Source: Azospirillum sp.
GTDB taxonomy: Bacteria; Pseudomonadota; Alphaproteobacteria; CACIAM-22H2
Assembly (NCBI GenBank): GCA_020249045.1
Contig: JADCGK010000058.1
Coordinates: 1 to 64,000, forward strand
Reading direction: 5' to 3'
Length of the DNA stretch: 64,000 bases
Shown here: positions 59,856 through 64,000 of the stretch, piece by piece
Layout: each line of letters begins with the position of its first letter
Numbering within the stretch: position 1 is the stretch's first letter
Notes under the pieces: model-generated
Database searches by the model: none
What the model saw: the letters and a program-made list of their open reading frames with translations, nothing else
What the model was told of the DNA's origin: nothing
Translations under genes and position numbers: made by a program

Positions 59856-60245
59856 TCACCCCGCGCGGGTTTCGGTCTGGAACACCTTCTGCGCGATCTG
59901 CCAACGCCCGTCGATCTTCAGCAGCGACAGCAGATCGACGAAGAAGCGCGGCGGGATGGCGCATTGCACCTTCACCGCCGCCATCGTCGGGCCGACGCGA
60001 TCGATCGACATAATCCGGTCGTGGCGCGCGAGGCCTTGGGCCTTCGGCGACGGGCGCGTGCGCACGGCCGCGAGCCATTGCTCGCGCGGCACGATCTTGA
60101 TTTCGCCGTCGACCGATTGGGCGAGCGCGCTGGTCGGGTGGAACGCGGCGGCCAGCTTATCGGCGTCGCCCTCGTAAAGGCCGTCGAGATAGGTGCGGAC
60201 CGTCGCCTCGATGGCGGCGAGATCGGCGTCGATTTCGGCGGACAT
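59856..60245 (-). CDS. nuclear transport factor 2-like / lumazine-binding-like family protein
   Basis: IEATVRTYLDGLYEGDADKLAAAFHPTSALAQSVDGEIKIVPREQWLAAV...FVDLLSLLKIDGRWQIAQKVFQ. Confidence 0.8.
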   Translation of the reverse strand: MSAEIDADLAAIEATVRTYLDGLYEGDADKLAAAFHPTSALAQSVDGEIKIVPREQWLAAVRTRPSPKAQGLARHDRIMSIDRVGPTMAAVKVQCAIPPRFFVDLLSLLKIDGRWQIAQKVFQTETRAG

Positions 60246-60248
60246 GGT

Positions 60249-61004
60249 TCAGTTTCCCTTCGGAGCGGCGGCGGCAATGGCGAGGAACTCGTCGGCCTTC
60301 AGCGCGGCGCCGCCGACGAGCGCGCCGTCGACATTCGCCACGGACAGCAATTCGGCGGCGTTCGCGGCCTTGACCGATCCGCCGTAAAGCACGCGGAACG
60401 CCGGACCGTCGGCGAAGCGCGCGACCAGATCGGCGCGTATCTTGGCGTGGATTTCGGCGACTTGGGCGGCGGTCGGCGTGCGGCCCGTGCCGATCGCCCA
60501 GACGGGTTCGTAGGCGACGACCAGCGTGGCGGCCGTGGCCGCCGCCGGGATCGAACCGGCAAGCTGCGCCGCCACGATCGCCAAGGCCGCGCCCGCGTCG
60601 CGCTCGGCCAGCGTTTCGCCGACGCATACGATGGGCACGAGACCCGCGCGCATCCCCGCCTCCGCCTTCGCGCGTACGGCCGCATCGCCCTCGCCGTGAT
60701 CGGCGCGGCGTTCGGAGTGGCCGACGATCACATAGCGGCACCCGACGTCGCCGAGCATCTCGGCCGATACGTCGCCGGTGTGCGCGCCCGCAGGCTTGGC
60801 GTGGCAATCCTGGGCGCCGAGGGAGACCGGTGCGGCCCCCAAAACGCCCTTCACCGCGGCGAGCATCGGAAAGGGCGGGCACACCAGAAGTTCGGGCCCG
60901 CCCGCCCGCGCGCCGGCCGCGACGGCGGCGGCGAGGGCCGTCGCCTCGGCCAAGCGGCCGTTCATTTTCCAGTTTCCGGCGATCAAAGCGCGGGGTCGCG
61001 ACAT
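60249..61004 (-). CDS. tpiA: triosephosphate isomerase
   Basis: [93 protein letters not shown]. Confidence 0.97.
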   Translation of the reverse strand: MSRPRALIAGNWKMNGRLAEATALAAAVAAGARAGGPELLVCPPFPMLAAVKGVLGAAPVSLGAQDCHAKPAGAHTGDVSAEMLGDVGCRYVIVGHSERRADHGEGDAAVRAKAEAGMRAGLVPIVCVGETLAERDAGAALAIVAAQLAGSIPAAATAATLVVAYEPVWAIGTGRTPTAAQVAEIHAKIRADLVARFADGPAFRVLYGGSVKAANAAELLSVANVDGALVGGAALKADEFLAIAAAAPKGN

Positions 61005-61144
61005 CGGCGTTTCTCCGTTGGATTCGAGGCCGTTGTAGGGGGCCGCCGACCTCGCTGACAAGCGCCAAAGGGCGGTTGCGGACCCTCCGGTACGGCCCTA
61101 TTCTCCCCCGCCTTCTCCACCGCCCCAGCGAGCCGCCCCGTTCA

Positions 61145-63022
61145 ATGCTTCAGACGATCCGCGAAAAGACGACCGGCACGGTCGTCAAAGTCCTGTTCGG
61201 CCTTCTGGTGCTGTCCTTCGCCTTGTGGGGGATCGGGGATTACGCGTTCCTGCGCACGACCGACGAAACGGCGATCAAGGTCGGCCAAACGAGCGTGAGC
61301 CTCCAGCAGCTCGACCAGGAATACCGTCAGGCGCGCGACCGCCTGCGCCGGGCCTTCGGCGGCGAGGTCGACGAATCGCTGCTGCGCCAGTTCGGCGTGC
61401 TCGACCAGACCGTCGAACGCGCGACGACCCAAGCCGCACTCGACGAGGAGGCCCGCCGCCTCGGCCTGGTCGTGTCCGACGCGCTGGTGCGCACGCGCAT
61501 CGCCAGCGATCCGACCTTCCAAGGGCCCACGGGGCAATTCGACCGTTTCCTGTTCCAGCGCCTGCTGTTCGAGAACGGCTTCTCCGAACAGCGTTTCGTC
61601 GAACTGGTGCGCGCGGACATCCGCCGCCAAGCGCTGCTCGACGCGTTCGAAATCGGCGCGGTCGTGCCGGCGGCGCTGGCCGACCGGGTCTATCGCCACC
61701 GCAACGAACGTCGCGCGGGCGAACGGGTGTTCGTGCCGGCGGCCGCGTTCCAGGACGTGGGCGAGCCCACCGAGGCGCAGCTGACCGAAACCTACGACGC
61801 GAACATCGAACGCTTCACCGCGCCCGAGTATCGCGCGGTGTCGGTCGTGCGCGTGGGCGTCGAGGAAGTCGAAGCGGCCATCCAGATCGACGCCAAGGCG
61901 CTGGAGGAGGAATTCGCCGCGCGGCGCGCCGAGTTCGACGTGCCCGAGCGGCGCGAGCTCAAGCAGATGCTGTTCGCGAACGAAGCCGAGGCGCGCGCGG
62001 CATTGGCGGCCATCGAAGGCGGCAAGACCTTCGATCAGGTGGCGGGCGAAACGCCCGGCCAGTCGCCCGAACGCGCCTCGCTGGGCGAAGTCACGCGCCG
62101 GGAAACGATCCCGGAAATCGCCGAGGCCGCCTTCGCGGGCGAAGCCGGCAAATCGATCGGCCCCGTGCGCACGCCCTTCGGCTGGCACGTCGTGCAGATC
62201 GTGTCGGTGAAGCCGGGCGAGGACGCCACGCTCGAAAGCGTGCGCGCGCGCATCGAACCCGATCTCAAGCGCCGCCTGGCGGCCGAGCGCGCCTTCGAAA
62301 TCGCCAACCGCGTCGAAGACCAGATCACGCGCGGGCGCACGCTCGAAGACGCGGCCGCCGGCGCGGGCGCGAGCGTGGTCAAGGTCGCGGCCGTGGACGC
62401 GCGCGGACGCAACCCCGCGGGCGAGATCGAAAGCGCTTTTTCGGGCGCGCCCGAAGCGGTGCGCGCGGCGTTCGAAACGCCCGCCGGCCGCGAAAGCCAA
62501 TTGATCGAAACGCGGACCGGGCCCTTCTTCGTGGTCCGGCCCGACGCGGTGACCCCCGCCCAACGCCGCCCGATGGCCGACGTGCGCGCGGAGGTGGTCG
62601 CGCTGTGGCAGGCCGAACGGCGCGACGAGCGCGCGGCCGAACGCGCGCGCGCGATCGTCGCGGCCGTCGAGGGCGGGGAGACGCTGGAGGCCGCGGCCTT
62701 GCGCTTGAACGTGCGCATCGAAACGATCGACCCCATCTTGCGCACCGGCGACGGCGCGCGTTTGCCCGCGCAGATCGCAGCACGGCTTTTCGCGCTCGAA
62801 CCGGGCAAGCTTGCGACGGCGCCCGGCCTCGAAGGCCATTACGTCGTCCGGCTGACCCGGATCGTGCCCGCCGACCCCGCCGCCGATCCCAACGGCGTCG
62901 AACAGGTCCGCACGCAATTGCGCCGGGATATCGCGGGCGATCTGACGGCCGAATACGCGCAAGGCTTGCGCCAACGGCTGGGCACCACCGTCAACCGCGC
63001 GATCGTCGATCGGCTGAACTGA
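61145..63022 (+). CDS. ppiD: peptidylprolyl isomerase PpiD / SurA N-terminal domain protein
   Basis: MLQTIREKTTGTVVKVLFGLLVLSFALWGIGDY TM anchor; PpiC-like ERRELKQMLFANEAEARAALAAIEGGKTFDQVAGE...SIGPVRTPFGWHVVQIVSV. Confidence 0.93.
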   Translation: MLQTIREKTTGTVVKVLFGLLVLSFALWGIGDYAFLRTTDETAIKVGQTSVSLQQLDQEYRQARDRLRRAFGGEVDESLLRQFGVLDQTVERATTQAALDEEARRLGLVVSDALVRTRIASDPTFQGPTGQFDRFLFQRLLFENGFSEQRFVELVRADIRRQALLDAFEIGAVVPAALADRVYRHRNERRAGERVFVPAAAFQDVGEPTEAQLTETYDANIERFTAPEYRAVSVVRVGVEEVEAAIQIDAKALEEEFAARRAEFDVPERRELKQMLFANEAEARAALAAIEGGKTFDQVAGETPGQSPERASLGEVTRRETIPEIAEAAFAGEAGKSIGPVRTPFGWHVVQIVSVKPGEDATLESVRARIEPDLKRRLAAERAFEIANRVEDQITRGRTLEDAAAGAGASVVKVAAVDARGRNPAGEIESAFSGAPEAVRAAFETPAGRESQLIETRTGPFFVVRPDAVTPAQRRPMADVRAEVVALWQAERRDERAAERARAIVAAVEGGETLEAAALRLNVRIETIDPILRTGDGARLPAQIAARLFALEPGKLATAPGLEGHYVVRLTRIVPADPAADPNGVEQVRTQLRRDIAGDLTAEYAQGLRQRLGTTVNRAIVDRLN

Positions 63023-63050
63023 CGGGCCCCCGCGGGGCCCGCGCGCGCGC

Positions 63051-63079
63051 TTGCGTTCGGACGGCGAGTGGGCTACATG
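63051..63079 (+). promoter_or_regulatory. predicted tRNA promoter
   Basis: TTGCGT - 17 nt - TACATG, 45 nt upstream of the tRNA 5' end. Confidence 0.5.
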
Positions 63080-63124
63080 CTCCCGCCCCCGGATGGCCCA
63101 CGCGGCGCCGGGGATCCCGTTTGG

Positions 63125-63199
63125 GGCGGCGTAGCTCAGTGGTAGAGCAGGGGAATCATAATCCCTTGGTCGGGGGTTCAAATCCCTCCGCCGCTACCA
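63125..63199 (+). tRNA. tRNA-Met (anticodon CAT), CCA encoded; elongator-type
   Basis: 75-nt cloverleaf: GGCGGCG acceptor, GCTCAGTGGTAGAGC D-arm, GGGGA-ATCATAA-TCCCT anticodon arm, GGGGG-TTCAAAT-CCCTC T-arm, CCA. Confidence 0.93.
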
Positions 63200-63229
63200 A
63201 ACCTTCCATCCTTCCGCGGCGATGTCGCG

Positions 63230-64000
63230 TCAGCGCTTGCGCGTGAGTTCGGCGAGCATTTCGTCGGCCGTCGCGACCAACCGCGCACCCGCCTGATAGG
63301 CGCGTTGCGCGGTCAGCGTGCGCACCATTTCGACGCCCAGATCGACATTCGCCCCCTCGCGCGCATTCGCGGACAACGCCCCGCCGCCCGCGGCCGAAAG
63401 CCGGGCCTCCCCCGCCGCGGCCGATGCCGCGAAGGCCGCACCGTCGCGCGCGATCAACGCGCCGGGGGCGGCGAAGTGGGCCAAGGCGACGTCATACTGG
63501 GCGACGCGCCGGCCGTTCGAATAAAGCGCCTGGATGCGGCCCGAATCGTCGATCGCCGCACCGACGAAATCCCCGGCGGGATCGCCGTCCGCCCCGGCGC
63601 GCGCAACCGAAACGCCGGCGGCGGCGAAGGCCGTCGTACCGCCCGCGACCCCCAGCAGCGACGCCGCCCCTGGCGTCGGCGACGGCGCGCCGAACTCCAC
63701 GTCGACCGATTGCCCGGGCGCCGACGCCAGCCCGGGCGCCGCGTAGCCGAGCGTCACGCGCCCGCCCGCGACGGCCCCCGCCAACGTCGCCGCATCGGTC
63801 GATTGCACGGCGATGGCGATCGGCAGACCCGCATTCACGCCCGCGCCGGTGCCGAAGGTGAAATCGAGCGCGAGGGATTCCGTTCCGTTGGCCGATCCCG
63901 CCGGTGCCGTCAGCACCGCGCGCCATTGCGGCACCGTGCCGGGGGCCGAGGCCGGGATCGCGACACTGCCCGTCGCCGGCCCTGCGGGCACGCCGGGCAG
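63230..64000 (-). CDS. flagellar hook/rod-family protein, C-terminal part (probably FlgE; runs off window)
   Basis: C-terminal NAREGANVDLGVEMVRTLTAQRAYQAGARLVATADEMLAELTRKR, the conserved FlgE/F/G-type terminal motif. Confidence 0.85.
   Translation of the reverse strand: MPGVPAGPATGSVAIPASAPGTVPQWRAVLTAPAGSANGTESLALDFTFGTGAGVNAGLPIAIAVQSTDAATLAGAVAGGRVTLGYAAPGLASAPGQSVDVEFGAPSPTPGAASLLGVAGGTTAFAAAGVSVARAGADGDPAGDFVGAAIDDSGRIQALYSNGRRVAQYDVALAHFAAPGALIARDGAAFAASAAAGEARLSAAGGGALSANAREGANVDLGVEMVRTLTAQRAYQAGARLVATADEMLAELTRKR

Noticed and set aside
56529-61058. 1509-aa + strand ORF antisense to the CHAT, NTF2-like and tpiA genes
   Set aside because: Shadow ORF of high-GC coding sequence: Arg/Gly/Ala/His-rich, no domain pattern, while the opposite strand encodes recognisable proteins.

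Overview
This 64 kb high-GC window reads as an ordinary, densely packed alphaproteobacterial chromosome segment. The taxon is inferred from gene families and gene order, not computed. I support about 59 protein-coding genes and one tRNA-Met(CAT). Most are housekeeping: recJ-glpX-hom-aminotransferase, phaC, asd, argC, rplM-rpsI, alaS, recA, ribBA/ribH/ribE-nusB-thiL, hppA, eno, kdsA, pyrG, secG, tpiA, ppiD. There is also a motility/chemotaxis block (two fliL paralogues, fliM, a DUF6468-like gene, motE, cheY, cheZ, and the 3' end of a hook gene at the right edge), a tctCBA transporter with a PrpF-like isomerase and LysR regulator, and a TRAP transporter. I found no CRISPR array, transposon, prophage or obvious defence island. 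The items most worth a second look are: (1) a perfect 12-bp terminator hairpin plus T8 after asd that contains the start codon and signal-peptide Phe codons of the next ORF; (2) a CHAT (caspase-like) TPR lipoprotein in an apparent tpiA operon, interrupting a commonly seen tpiA-secG-pyrG-kdsA-eno neighbourhood; (3) a perfect 18-bp palindrome that encodes the ends of two convergent genes; (4) perfect palindromes or hairpins in the phaC and cheY promoter regions; (5) a large AMIN-like/TPR exported protein beside a hybrid kinase and the motility genes; (6) a possible third, soluble FliL-like protein next to thiL. No complete, clearly new multigene system could be demonstrated from sequence alone.
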